Part shown: piece by piece, positions 31,308 through 39,050 of the stretch
Position numbering within the stretch: position 1 is the stretch's first letter
Layout: every line of letters starts with the position of its first letter
Origin: Streptomyces caniscabiei
GTDB taxonomy: Bacteria; Actinomycetota; Actinomycetes; Streptomycetales; Streptomycetaceae
Reading direction: 5' to 3'
Length of the DNA: 64,000 bases
Assembly: GCF_014930365.1 (NCBI RefSeq)
Contig: NZ_JABXWI010000005.1
Span: 372,001-436,000 of the forward strand
Notes under the pieces: generated by a model
Told to the model about the DNA's origin: nothing
The model's input: the letters and a program-made list of their open reading frames with translations, nothing else
Databases searched by the model: none
Position numbers and translations under genes: made by a program

Positions 31308-34300
31308 TCAGCCGGCCAGGCAGGACGGGCCGAGCAGTACCTTCAGGTCGCCGAACAGGGCCGGGTCGGGCTTGACCCGGTGCCGGTCGAGGCGGAGCAC
31401 GGTCGTCCTGGTCGGTCCCTGGAGCCTGATCCGGACCTCGCTGTCGCCCTTGTGGTGGGTGAGGATCTCGCCGAGCCGGCTGACCATGGGCGGGGTGACC
31501 CGGGTCGCCGGGATGGTGAGGATCACGGGCGCGTTGGTGCCCGCGTTCGACAGGTCGGGGACCTGCATCTCCATCGCGACGAGCCGCGGCACGTCCTCGC
31601 GCTTGTCGAGGCGGCCCTTGACGAACACGACGGCGTCCTCGACGAGTTGCGTGGAGACGAGCTGGTAGGTCGCCGGGAAGAACATGCACTCGATGGAGCC
31701 GGCGAGGTCCTCGACGGTGGCGATGGCCCAGGCGTTGCCCTGCTTGGTCATCTTGCGCTGGAGGCCCGAGATGATGCCGCCGATGGTGACGACCGCGCCG
31801 TCCGCGTGCTCGCCGCCGGTGAGCTGGGCGATGCCCGCGTCGGCCTTGTCGGCGAGCACGTGCTCCAGGCCGAAGAGGGGGTGGTCGGAGACGTAGAGAC
31901 CGAGCATCTCCCGCTCCTGGGCGAGGAGATAGGTCTTGTCCCACTCGTCGGTGGTGAACTCCACGTCGAGCCCGAAGCCCGGCTCGCTGCTGTCGTCCTC
32001 GCCCATGCCGCCGAAGAGGTCGAACTGGCCCTCGGCCTCCTTGCGCTTGACCGCGACCACGTTGTCGATCATCGGGTCGAAGTGCGCGGTGAGGCCCTTG
32101 CGGGTGTGCCCCATGGAGTCGAAGGCGCCCGCCTTGATCAGCGACTCCGTGGTCCGCTTGTTGCAGGCGACCGCCTCGACCTTGTCGAGGTAGTCCGGGA
32201 AGGAGGCGTACTTCCCCTTGGCCTTGCGGCTGCGGATGATCGACTCCACCACGTTCGTCCCGACGTTGCGGACGGCGGAGAGGCCGAAGAGGATCACGTC
32301 GTCGCCCTGGGCGGCGAAGTTCTGCTCGGACTCGTTGACGTTCGGCGGGAGCACCTTGATCTTCATGCGCCGGCACTCGTTGAGGTAGACCGCCGACTTG
32401 TCCTTGTCGTCCTTGACCGAGGTGAGCAGCGCGGCCATGTACTCGGCCGGATAGTTGGCCTTGAGGTACGCCGTCCAGTAGGAGACCAGGCCGTACGCGG
32501 CGGAGTGGGCCTTGTTGAAGGCGTAGCCGGCGAAGGGGACCAGGACGTCCCACAGGGCCTGGATGGCCTCGTCGCTGTAGCCGTTCTTCTGGGCGCCGGC
32601 CTGGAAGATGGTGAAGTTCTTCGCCAGTTCCTCGGGCTTCTTCTTGCCCATCACGCGGCGGAGGATGTCGGCCTCGCCGAGGGAGTACCCGGCGATGATC
32701 TGCGCCGCCTTCTGCACCTGCTCCTGGTAGACGATCAGGCCGTAGGTGACCGCGAGGACCTCCTGGAGCGGCTCCTCCAGCTCCTTGTGGATCGGGGTGA
32801 TCTCCTGGCGGCCGTTCTTGCGCTCGGCGTAGTTGATGTGCGAGTTCATGCCCATCGGGCCGGGCCGGTACAGGGCCGAGACGGCGGAGATGTCCTCGAA
32901 GTTGTCGGGCTGCATCTGGCGGAGCAGCGAGCGCATCGGGCCGCCGTCGAACTGGAAGACGCCGAGCGTGTCGCCGCGGCAGAGCAGTTCGAAGGTCTTG
33001 GGGTCGTCCAGCGGGAGCGAGAGCATCTCCAGGTCGATGCCCTTGTTGGCCTTCACCATCTTGATGGCGTCGTCCATGATCGTGAGGTTGCGCAGGCCGA
33101 GGAAGTCCATCTTCAGCAGGCCGAGCGACTCGCACTGCGGGTAGTCCCACTGCGTGATGGTCACGCCGTCGGTGTGCCGCACCCAGATCGGGGCGTGGTC
33201 GACGATGGGCTCGCTGGACATGATCACGCCGGCCGCGTGCACACCCATCTGCCGGACCAGGCCCTCGACGCCCTTGGCGGTGTCGATGACCTTCTTCACG
33301 TCCGGTTCGTTCTCGTACATCGCCCGGATCTCGCCCGCCTCGCTGTAGCGCGGGTGGGAGGGGTCGGTGATGCCGTTGAGGTCGATGCCCTTGCCGAGGA
33401 CGTCGGCGGGCATGGCCTTGGTGAGCCGGTCGCCCATCGCGTACGGGTAGCCCAGCACGCGCGCGGAGTCCTTGATGGCGTTCTTCGCCTTGATCTTGCC
33501 GTAGGTGCCGATCATGGCGACCTTGTCGGCGCCGTACTTCTCCGTCACGTACCGGATCACCTCGACGCGCCTGCGCTCGTCGAAGTCGATGTCGACATCG
33601 GGCATGGAGATGCGCTCGGGGTTGAGGAACCGCTCGAAGATCAGGCCGTGCGGGATGGGGTCGAGGTCGGTGATGCCCATGGCGTACGCGACGATCGAGC
33701 CGGCCGCGGAGCCACGGCCGGGGCCGACCGCGATGCCCTGCTTCTTGGCCCACATGATGAAGTCGGCGACCACGAGGAAGTAGCCCGGGAAGCCCATCGA
33801 GATGATGGTGTCCATCTCGTACTCGACCTGCTTCATGCGGTCGTCCGGGATGCCGTCCGGGAAGCGGCGGTGCATGCCGCGCATGGTCTCCTCGCGGAAC
33901 CAGCTGACCTCGGTGTACCCCTCGGGGATGTCGAACTTCGGCATCAGGTTCCGGGCCTCGAACATGCCCGCGGTGTCGATCTGCTCGGCGACCAGCAGGG
34001 TGTTGGCGCAGCCCTCCTGCCAGGCGTCCGAGGAGTCGATGGCGTACATCTCGTCCGTGGACTTCAGGTAGTAGCCGGTGCCGTCGAACTTGAAGCGGTC
34101 CGGGTCGGAGAGGTTCTTGCCGGTCTGGATGCACAGCAGCGCGTCGTGCGCGGTCGCCTCGTGCGCGTACGTGTAGTGCGAGTCGTTGGTGACCAGCGGG
34201 GGGATGCCGAGCTTCTTGCCGATCTCCAGCAGGCCGTCGCGGACCCGGTGCTCGATCTCGATGCCGTGGTCCATCAGCTCCAGGAAGTACCGGTCCTTGC

Positions 34301-34847
34301 CGAAGATGTCCTGGTACTCGGCGGCCGATTTCAGGGCCTCGTCGAACTGGCCGAGGCGCAGCCGGGTCTGCAGCTCGCCGGAGGGGCAGCCGGTGGAGGC
34401 GATGAGCCCCTCGGACCACTGGGAGATGGTCTCCTTGTCCATCCGGGGCCACTTCTGCAGCCAGCCCTCGGCGTACGCGTCCGAGGAGAGCTTGAAGAGG
34501 TTGTGCAGGCCGGTCCTGTTCGCCGCCCAGATCGTCTTGTGCGTGTAACCACCGGAACCGGAGACGTCGTCCCGCTTCTGGTGCGGCTGGCCCCACTGGA
34601 TCTTGCGCTTGTTGCGGCGGGACTCGGGGGCGACGTACGCCTCAATGCCGATGATCGGCGTGACGCCCGCCTTCTTGGCGGTGTGGAAGAAGTCGTACGC
34701 CCCGTGCAGGTTGCCGTGGTCGGACATGGCGATGTGGGTCATGCCCATCTCGTTGCACGCGTCGAACATGTCCTTGAGCCGCGCGGCACCGTCCAGCAGC
34801 GAGTACTGGGTGTGGACGTGCAGGTGCGTGAACGGCGGCTTTGACAC
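31308..34847 (-). CDS. dnaE: DNA polymerase III alpha subunit
   Basis: This is the replicative polymerase subunit, 1179 aa, the usual size for actinobacterial DnaE1. It begins with the PHP domain (FTHLHVHTQYSLLDGAARL, SDHGNLHGAYDF). The polymerase active-site aspartates are in MPDVDIDFDERRR (about residue 418), and further motifs are GPGRGSAAGSIVAYA and FNKAHSAAYGLVSYWTAYLK. A C-terminal OB domain starts near VVTIGGIISGLQRKMTKQG. GTG 34847 is chosen because GGAGG lies 8 bases upstream and the family begins there. A TAGACT box at 34936-34931 could be the promoter -10 element. Confidence 0.98.
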   Translation of the reverse strand: MSKPPFTHLHVHTQYSLLDGAARLKDMFDACNEMGMTHIAMSDHGNLHGAYDFFHTAKKAGVTPIIGIEAYVAPESRRNKRKIQWGQPHQKRDDVSGSGGYTHKTIWAANRTGLHNLFKLSSDAYAEGWLQKWPRMDKETISQWSEGLIASTGCPSGELQTRLRLGQFDEALKSAAEYQDIFGKDRYFLELMDHGIEIEHRVRDGLLEIGKKLGIPPLVTNDSHYTYAHEATAHDALLCIQTGKNLSDPDRFKFDGTGYYLKSTDEMYAIDSSDAWQEGCANTLLVAEQIDTAGMFEARNLMPKFDIPEGYTEVSWFREETMRGMHRRFPDGIPDDRMKQVEYEMDTIISMGFPGYFLVVADFIMWAKKQGIAVGPGRGSAAGSIVAYAMGITDLDPIPHGLIFERFLNPERISMPDVDIDFDERRRVEVIRYVTEKYGADKVAMIGTYGKIKAKNAIKDSARVLGYPYAMGDRLTKAMPADVLGKGIDLNGITDPSHPRYSEAGEIRAMYENEPDVKKVIDTAKGVEGLVRQMGVHAAGVIMSSEPIVDHAPIWVRHTDGVTITQWDYPQCESLGLLKMDFLGLRNLTIMDDAIKMVKANKGIDLEMLSLPLDDPKTFELLCRGDTLGVFQFDGGPMRSLLRQMQPDNFEDISAVSALYRPGPMGMNSHINYAERKNGRQEITPIHKELEEPLQEVLAVTYGLIVYQEQVQKAAQIIAGYSLGEADILRRVMGKKKPEELAKNFTIFQAGAQKNGYSDEAIQALWDVLVPFAGYAFNKAHSAAYGLVSYWTAYLKANYPAEYMAALLTSVKDDKDKSAVYLNECRRMKIKVLPPNVNESEQNFAAQGDDVILFGLSAVRNVGTNVVESIIRSRKAKGKYASFPDYLDKVEAVACNKRTTESLIKAGAFDSMGHTRKGLTAHFDPMIDNVVAVKRKEAEGQFDLFGGMGEDDSSEPGFGLDVEFTTDEWDKTYLLAQEREMLGLYVSDHPLFGLEHVLADKADAGIAQLTGGEHADGAVVTIGGIISGLQRKMTKQGNAWAIATVEDLAGSIECMFFPATYQLVSTQLVEDAVVFVKGRLDKREDVPRLVAMEMQVPDLSNAGTNAPVILTIPATRVTPPMVSRLGEILTHHKGDSEVRIRLQGPTRTTVLRLDRHRVKPDPALFGDLKVLLGPSCLAG

Positions 34848-35061
34848 GGCTTCGGCCTCCAGGGGACACAGGGAAAACAGGCGTGAACGACTTCCCCACG
34901 GGCTGCGGACAGTCTGGGGGACAGCGTCGAAGTCTATGCCTCGGCACTGACACGGCGAGGGCTCTCCCCCGTACCTTTCGGGGAGGAGTCGTGGGCACTC
35001 CCGTGCGCGCTCGCACGTTGAGAGGTCGACCCACCCGTGATCCACCAGGAGGCACCCAGCG

Positions 35062-36411
35062 ATGTCGGTTCCGCAGCTCAACGACGAGCGACGCGGTGAG
35101 GAGATCCTCGCCGTCTTCGACACCGCCTTCGGCCGGCTCCTGGCCGCCGACCCGGCCGCGTTCCGCGTGAAGTTCCGGAAGATGGCGGCCTCGGCCTTCG
35201 CGTTCTACCGGGGCACGGCATGCCTGTTCTACAAGGACCTGGACGAGGAGAACGCCGGGCGGGGTGGTGGGAGCGAAGGTGCCGGACCGTACCTGGACGA
35301 GCGCACCTCGCGCGTGTGGATCCACGGCGACCTCCACGCGGAGAACTTCGGCACGTACATGGACTCCACGGGCCGTCTGATCTTCAACGTGAACGACTTC
35401 GACGAGGCGTACGTCGCCCCCTTCACCTGGGACCTGAAGCGTTTCGCCGCCTCCGTGGCGCTCATCGGATACGCGAAGGCGCTCAGCGACGAGCAGATCA
35501 CGGAGCTGGTGGAGATCTACGCGGCCGCCTACCGCGAGCGGATCCACGCCATAGCGACCGGCGCCAAGCGGGACGAGGTGCCCCCGTTCACACTGGACAC
35601 GGCCCAGGGCCCGCTGCTGGACGCGCTGCGTGACGCCCGCTCGCTGACCCGTTTCGGCCTCCTGGACTCGATGACGGAGATCCGCGAATTCGAGCGCCGC
35701 TTCGCGCCCGGCGGCGGCTCCATCGAGCTGGACGCGGCCACGCGCTACAAGGTGCTGGCCGCCTTCGACGGCTATCTGGAGACGCTGCCGGAGTCGTCCC
35801 TGACCCGCCCCGACTCCTACCGGGTGAAGGACGTCGTCGGCCGCCGGGGCATCGGCATCGGCTCGGCGGGGCTGCCCTCGTACAACATCCTGCTGGAGGG
35901 GCAGAGCGACGCCCTGGAGAACGACGTCGTGATCTACATCAAGCAGGCCCAGACCCCGGCGGTCTCCCGGCACATCACCGACGAGCGGATCCGTGACTAC
36001 TTCGAGCACGAGGGCCACCGCACGGTGATCTCCCAGCGCGCTCTGCAGGCGCACGCGGACCCGTGGCTGGGCTGGACCGAGCTGGACGGCGCCGGACAGC
36101 TGGTCGCCGAGGTCTCGCCGTACGCGGTGGACCTGGACTGGAGCGACATCGACGACCCGGAGGAGATCGCGGCGGTCGTCGCCGACCTCGGCCGGGCCAC
36201 GGCCACGATGCACGCGGCGGCGGACGACCTGACCGGACAGTCCCTGGTGCCGTTCTCCACGGAGCGGGCCATCGACGCGGCGATCGCGGCCGACGAGGAG
36301 GGCTTCGCGCCGCTCCTGGTGGACTTCGCCCACGCGTACGGGGCACGCGCGCGTGCGGACCACCAGATCTTCGTCGACCTCTTCCGCAACGGCCGGATCC
36401 CCGGCCTGTAA
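35062..36411 (+). CDS. DUF2252 family protein
   Basis: The 449-aa protein matches DUF2252, a family with a kinase-like (aminoglycoside-phosphotransferase-like) pattern. Visible are MAASAFAFYRGTACLFYKDL, WIHGDLHAENFGTYMDSTGRLIFNVNDFDEAYVAPFTWDLKRFAAS (the HGDxHxxN and NDFD motifs), and VVGRRGIGIGSAGLPSYNILLEG. The ATG is 9-10 bases after AGGAGG. It is divergent from dnaE across about 214 bases. The substrate is unknown, and neither catalysis nor a role has been shown for the family as far as I know. Confidence 0.9.
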   Translation: MSVPQLNDERRGEEILAVFDTAFGRLLAADPAAFRVKFRKMAASAFAFYRGTACLFYKDLDEENAGRGGGSEGAGPYLDERTSRVWIHGDLHAENFGTYMDSTGRLIFNVNDFDEAYVAPFTWDLKRFAASVALIGYAKALSDEQITELVEIYAAAYRERIHAIATGAKRDEVPPFTLDTAQGPLLDALRDARSLTRFGLLDSMTEIREFERRFAPGGGSIELDAATRYKVLAAFDGYLETLPESSLTRPDSYRVKDVVGRRGIGIGSAGLPSYNILLEGQSDALENDVVIYIKQAQTPAVSRHITDERIRDYFEHEGHRTVISQRALQAHADPWLGWTELDGAGQLVAEVSPYAVDLDWSDIDDPEEIAAVVADLGRATATMHAAADDLTGQSLVPFSTERAIDAAIAADEEGFAPLLVDFAHAYGARARADHQIFVDLFRNGRIPGL

Positions 36412-36413
36412 CC

Positions 36414-36436
36414 GTCCGAGCCGTCCGAGCCGTCCG
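36414..36436. repeat. 9-bp tandem repeat after the DUF2252 gene
   Basis: CCGTCCGAG occurs two and a half times in a row directly after the stop codon. It is a small direct repeat with no evident function. Confidence 0.6.
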
Positions 36437-36513
36437 GCATCCTTCCGAATTCGTCACTCACAGGGGCCCTTTAGCGGTCCCTTACGGGTGAACGTGGGAG
36501 ACTCTCCGACGCC

Positions 36514-37197
36514 ATGGACATATCCGGGACCCACTTCAGAGCCGTACGCGCGGCCCTGTTCACGGCGATCGTCGTGACACTCGGCACCGCGTCGCACGTG
36601 CTGCTGTCCGGGGTCCCGCTCCCGCTCACCGCCGTCGCCGCGATCGCCGCCGTCGTCTTCGCCGTCTCGTACGCGCTGGCCGGCCGTGAGCGCGGCTTCG
36701 GACGGATCGCCGGCGTACTGATCCCGCTGGAGCTGGCCGCCGACACGGTGTTCACCGCCGGCCAGCACGCCTGTTACGGCGAGGCGGGCGGCCCGGTCAC
36801 CGGTCCGCTGCGCCAGGTCGGGCTCGACGTGCTGTGCGGCGGCAGCGTCGGCGCGCCGCTGGCGCGGGTCACCGGCGGCTCCGAGCGCACGGCCACGCTG
36901 CTGGCGGGCGCCGGTCCGACGGCCGTCTGGCTGCTGCTCGCCGCGCACATCGGCGTGGGGCTGCTGGCCGCCGCCTGGCTGCGGCGGGGCGAGCGGGCGC
37001 TGGCCCAGCTGCTGGACGCCGCGGTCGCCGCCGGCTTCCGTCCGCTGCTGATCGCGGTCGCCTCCGTCCTGGTGCGGCCCGCCCCGGCGGAGCACCGGCC
37101 GAGGCGCGTCGCGGACCGTACGGCCACCGCCCGCACCCTTCTCTTCGCCCATTCCCTGGGACGGCGTGGACCGCCGTGCTCGGTCACCTTCGCGTGA
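36514..37197 (+). CDS. Hypothetical membrane protein
   Basis: This 227-aa protein has helices at about residues 13-32 (ALFTAIVVTLGTASHVLL), 36-56 (PLPLTAVAAIAAVVFAVSYA), 65-82 and 136-153 (PTAVWLLLAAHIGVGLLAAA), plus a basic Arg-rich tail with HRPRRVADRT. Two cysteines (HACYGE and VLCGGS) lie in extracellular or loop positions. It is 78 bases upstream of a DsbA-like gene in the same direction, so a link to redox work outside the cell is possible. I do not recognise a named family. Confidence 0.7.
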   Translation: MDISGTHFRAVRAALFTAIVVTLGTASHVLLSGVPLPLTAVAAIAAVVFAVSYALAGRERGFGRIAGVLIPLELAADTVFTAGQHACYGEAGGPVTGPLRQVGLDVLCGGSVGAPLARVTGGSERTATLLAGAGPTAVWLLLAAHIGVGLLAAAWLRRGERALAQLLDAAVAAGFRPLLIAVASVLVRPAPAEHRPRRVADRTATARTLLFAHSLGRRGPPCSVTFA

Positions 37198-37275
37198 CCG
37201 CCTTCCGAGCACGAGCACATCCCCGTCACACCCATCCGCGCACCCGGGTGCGCGTTTCCCAGGGAGTTCACCCTT

Positions 37276-38076
37276 ATGAGCAAGCGGAACAGCAACGCGG
37301 CGAAGTCGGCGGCCCGTGAGCGGCTGCGTCTGGAGCGCGAGCGCCAGGCCAAGCGCGCCAAGGTCAGGCGTCAGGCGATCGTGGCGTCCTCGATCGTCGC
37401 GGTCCTCGCGATAGCCGGCGGCGTCGGCTACGCCGTGGTCCAGAACAACAAGCCCACGAAGTGGGAGGCGGCCGCGGACGCCACGGTGGTCGCCCCCGCC
37501 AACACCTCGGGCAAGAACGGCACCACCGTGCTGATCGGCGACTCCACGTCCGACAACGTGATCCACCTGTACGAGGACCCGCGCTGCCCGGCCTGCGCCA
37601 GCTTCGAACAGACCGTCGGCGAGACCGTCGACAAGGGCATGGAGGACGGCGACTACAAGCTCTCCTTCACCCTCGGCACCTTCCTCGACGGCAACCTCAC
37701 CGGTGAGGGCTCGAAGAACGCGCTGAGCGCGCTCGGCGCCGCCCTGAACGTCAGCCCCGAGGCCTTCCTCGACTACAAGGCGGCGCTGTACTCGGCGAAG
37801 TACCACCCGGAGGAGTCGACCGACGAGTTCGCCAAGGACAGCTATCTGATCAAGGTGGCGAACACCGTCGACGCGCTGAAGAACAACAAGAAGTTCCAGG
37901 ACGCCGTCGAGAAGGGCACCTACGACGCCTGGGCGATGCGGATGAGCAAGTCCTTCGACGACGCCGAGGGGGTCGAGTCGACCCCGACCATCAAGATCAA
38001 CGACAAGACGATCAAGAACCCGTCGTCGGTCGCGGACTGGGAGAAGTCGCTCAAGGACGCGGGCGTCACGAAGTAG
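37276..38076 (+). CDS. Membrane-anchored DsbA-like thioredoxin-fold protein (second copy)
   Basis: The 266-aa protein repeats the architecture of the protein at 7439: a basic Arg/Lys/Glu-rich cytoplasmic segment (1-33), one helix (about 34-55), and an exported thioredoxin domain with CPAC at 104-107 (HLYEDPRCPACASFEQ). The cis-Pro region is GVESTPTIKINDKTIKN. It should catalyse or isomerise disulphides on secreted proteins. ATG 37276 is preceded by CAGGGAG. A hairpin and a hexamer repeat follow the stop. Confidence 0.9.
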   Translation: MSKRNSNAAKSAARERLRLERERQAKRAKVRRQAIVASSIVAVLAIAGGVGYAVVQNNKPTKWEAAADATVVAPANTSGKNGTTVLIGDSTSDNVIHLYEDPRCPACASFEQTVGETVDKGMEDGDYKLSFTLGTFLDGNLTGEGSKNALSALGAALNVSPEAFLDYKAALYSAKYHPEESTDEFAKDSYLIKVANTVDALKNNKKFQDAVEKGTYDAWAMRMSKSFDDAEGVESTPTIKINDKTIKNPSSVADWEKSLKDAGVTK

Positions 38077-38085
38077 CGACTGGCG

Positions 38086-38116
38086 GCCGTAGCCGCGTGC
38101 TCGACGCGGCTACGGC
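38086..38116. terminator. Hairpin between the DsbA-like gene and a lipoprotein gene
   Basis: GCCGTAGCCGCG and CGCGGCTACGGC pair perfectly over 12 bp around the loop TGCTCGA, just after the stop at 38076. The right arm runs into the TACGGC repeat. Confidence 0.75.
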
Positions 38117-38146
38117 TACGGCTACGGCTACGGCTACGGCTACGGC
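38111..38146. repeat. Six tandem TACGGC hexamers
   Basis: The hexamer TACGGC is repeated six times without error. On the minus strand it reads CCG-TAG-CCG-TAG in the frame of the lipoprotein gene, whose stop TAG is the first of several in-frame stops. Confidence 0.9.
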
Positions 38147-38790
38147 GCGATGTACGGCTTGACGCGGCCCCGGTAATCCTCGGACCGGACCTCGTTGTAG
38201 TACTTGTCGGCGTCCTCGTCGTCCGAGGTGAAGATGTAGACCGGGCACTCGTCCGACTCGACCTTGCCGCTGTACGTGTACTGCTCCTTGCCGGTGCGCG
38301 CCTCGACGACCCGCAGCCGGTAGGAGGTGTTGTACGTCTTGATCTTCAGCGGCTTGCCGTCGGCCTCCATGTCGCAGACCTTGCCGGTCGCGGTGGCCTT
38401 GGTGCGCTCGACACAGACGACCAGCTCCGCCTGGGCCGGCTTGTCCTCGTAGCCGAGGAACCAGCCCTTGGGGAAGTCCCCGTCGAGGGGCACGCTGCTG
38501 TTCCAGCCGTCGCCGGTGCTGTTCATGAGCTGCGCCGGATGCACGGTCTTCTTCGTACGGTCGTAGGCCGGCAGTCCCGCGAAGCCGAGTCCGTCCGCGC
38601 AGACCCGCTCCAGATCCTGGGTGGTCAGCGGAACCTCCGGCTCGTCGGCGGCGGCACCGGCCGACGACGAACCGCCGGCGCTGCCCCCACCGGAACTCCC
38701 GGTGCTCCCGGTGTTCCCCGCGGATGACGAACACCCGCTCAGGACCACGCCCAGCACTCCGGCGGCGACCCACACCCGGGCACGCTGCAT
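38140..38790 (-). CDS. Putative secreted lipoprotein
   Basis: This 216-aa protein has a lipoprotein signal peptide MQRARVWVAAGVLGVVLSGC with the lipobox LSGC (Cys20), followed by a Gly/Ser-rich spacer to about residue 45. The mature domain has conserved cysteines (RVCADGLG, VVCVERTK, KVCDMEAD, DECPVYIFT) that could form two disulphides. The family is unknown to me. Lgt and LspA, both encoded in this window, would process it. Its stop lies within the TACGGC repeat. Confidence 0.85.
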   Translation of the reverse strand: MQRARVWVAAGVLGVVLSGCSSSAGNTGSTGSSGGGSAGGSSSAGAAADEPEVPLTTQDLERVCADGLGFAGLPAYDRTKKTVHPAQLMNSTGDGWNSSVPLDGDFPKGWFLGYEDKPAQAELVVCVERTKATATGKVCDMEADGKPLKIKTYNTSYRLRVVEARTGKEQYTYSGKVESDECPVYIFTSDDEDADKYYNEVRSEDYRGRVKPYIAP

Positions 38791-38825
38791 CGACGACCTC
38801 CCTGCCGAAAAGAGAAAGAAGCAGG

Positions 38826-38854
38826 CAGGGCATGTCCCCCCGGGTCATGCCCTG
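38826..38854. promoter_or_regulatory. Inverted repeat upstream of the lipoprotein gene
   Basis: CAGGGCATG and CATGCCCTG are perfect 9-base inverted repeats 11 bases apart, 36 bases upstream of the lipoprotein ATG. The symmetry suits an operator, but no regulator is identified. Confidence 0.4.
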
Positions 38855-38965
38855 TCCCCCTGCCCTGCCGGAACAGAAGCGTGCCGGACTCCGGCGCGCC
38901 GGGTATCGGGGAAGACCCCCCATGTAGTTGTGCGGCCCCTGTGAAAGTGGGGGCTACTCTGTACG

Positions 38966-38980
38966 CGCCTCGAAGAGGCG
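38966..38980. promoter_or_regulatory. Short palindrome upstream of the LuxR-family regulator gene
   Basis: CGCCTC-GAA-GAGGCG lies about 70-85 bases before the likely start of the regulator gene, next to TACTCT (38955-38960), a possible -10 box. It could be an operator. The evidence is weak. Confidence 0.25.
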
Positions 38981-39050
38981 TGCGAGGAGTACGGGGTTGC
39001 CACGACCATCCCAACGGGGCGCAGGGGGCCTGGAGTTGTCGTCGTTCTCG

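Noticed and set aside
31212..34844. 1210-aa plus-strand frame opposite dnaE
   Set aside because: dnaE polymerase motifs occupy the minus strand. The plus frame is featureless and is open only because of codon bias.
38111..38146. Possible CRISPR from short tandem repeats
   Set aside because: Units are hexamers with no spacers. It is a simple tandem repeat.
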